A stretch of DNA of 5,674 nucleotides from an uncultured Ruminococcus sp. (GTDB taxonomy: Bacteria > Bacillota > Clostridia > Oscillospirales > Acutalibacteraceae): assembly GCA_902773065.1 (NCBI GenBank), contig CACYDD010000192.1:1-5674 (forward strand). The letters run 5' to 3'. Made by a program: the position numbers and the translations under genes. The notes under the pieces are model-generated. The model was not told the DNA's origin and made no database searches. It saw nothing but the letters and a program-made list of their open reading frames with translations. Positions within the stretch are counted from its first letter, which is position 1; the number at the start of each line of letters is the position of its first letter. Shown piece after piece: positions 5,541 through 5,674 of the stretch.

Positions 5541-5593
5541 ATCAAAAAAGTAGTGAGTGCAGCGAACGACTGCGCGAATTGACAGCGGAGGCA
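5508..5593. repeat. composite intergenic repeat, copy 2
   Basis: Block 1 (5508-5525) and block 2 (5577-5593) repeat copy 1 in the same orientation, with 17/18 and 17/17 identities. Here block 1 forms the loop end and right arm of the terminator hairpin, whereas copy 1 lacks the matching left arm. Between the blocks, GCAG (5560-5563) and CTGC (5569-5572) with a CGAACGA-type loop could form a small stem. After block 2 the sequence diverges from copy 1 into the next terminator; the palindrome GGCATGCC spans 5590-5597. Confidence 0.65.
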
Positions 5594-5600
5594 TGCCGAA

Positions 5601-5635
5601 AAAAACGGACAGGGTATTATGCCCTGTCCGTTTTT
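5601..5635. terminator. probable bidirectional rho-independent terminator
   Basis: AAAAACGGACAGGG (5601-5614) pairs perfectly with CCCTGTCCGTTTTT (5622-5635) around a 7-base loop. The T run at 5631-5635 serves the plus strand, and the seven A at 5599-5605 give a U run on the minus strand. Following another strong terminator, it most likely also ends a minus-strand gene to the right of the window, though that is inference. The remaining 39 bases (5636-5674) show no gene or site I can support. Confidence 0.8.
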
Positions 5636-5674
5636 GTGGGAAGATGATCTCATGATCAATCGTGTAATTGTTTC

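Noticed and set aside
5307..5594. Minus-strand 95-residue reading frame across the terminator and repeat copy 2
   Set aside because: It overlaps the conserved 3' end of the L,D-transpeptidase-like gene and a terminator hairpin, has no ribosome binding site, and encodes nothing recognisable.

Overview
The window looks like a chromosomal segment of a low-to-moderate GC Gram-positive anaerobe of the Clostridia. An Oscillospiraceae/Ruminococcus-like origin is my best guess. It rests on the AGGAGG-type ribosome binding sites, the DusB and RarA sequence style, and the membrane-anchored, extracellular YkuD-like cell-wall enzymes with long acidic or PASTA linkers. It is an inference from sequence style, not from a database match.

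Left part (1-2967, minus strand): three housekeeping-type genes read leftward. In transcription order they are rarA (AAA+ replication-associated recombination ATPase), an alpha/beta-hydrolase of the prolyl-iminopeptidase type, and dusB (tRNA-dihydrouridine synthase, cut by the window edge). A good extended -10 sigma-A promoter precedes rarA, and its position decides the rarA start. The hydrolase and dusB are 11 bases apart and probably co-transcribed. An 86-base gap between rarA and the hydrolase carries an ATGCAT-rich short tandem repeat.

Right part (3101-5540, plus strand): a divergently read two-gene unit for extracellular cell-wall proteins. Both proteins have a short cytoplasmic N terminus, one membrane segment, a linker and a C-terminal L,D-transpeptidase-like (YkuD/COG3786-type) domain. 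The first has two PASTA domains as linker; its frame is broken by one in-frame TGA at codon 66, and the residue aligned with the catalytic His is Gly. The second is intact, has a roughly 90-residue Ser/Glu-rich linker and keeps the His and Cys. The second gene's ribosome binding site overlaps the first gene's stop codon, and the unit ends at a strong hairpin terminator.

The two-gene unit is flanked by two direct copies, about 2.5 kb apart, of a composite intergenic repeat. Each copy has an 18-base block and a 17-base block, 60-70 bases apart start to start. A second, apparently bidirectional terminator lies at 5601-5635. The last 39 bases hold nothing I can call.

The points most worth checking are the interrupted PASTA/L,D-transpeptidase-like gene with its apparent loss of the catalytic His, the PASTA-YkuD architecture beside an active-looking paralogue, and the repeat pair bracketing the unit. 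I see no CRISPR array, tRNA, rRNA, transposase or phage gene.
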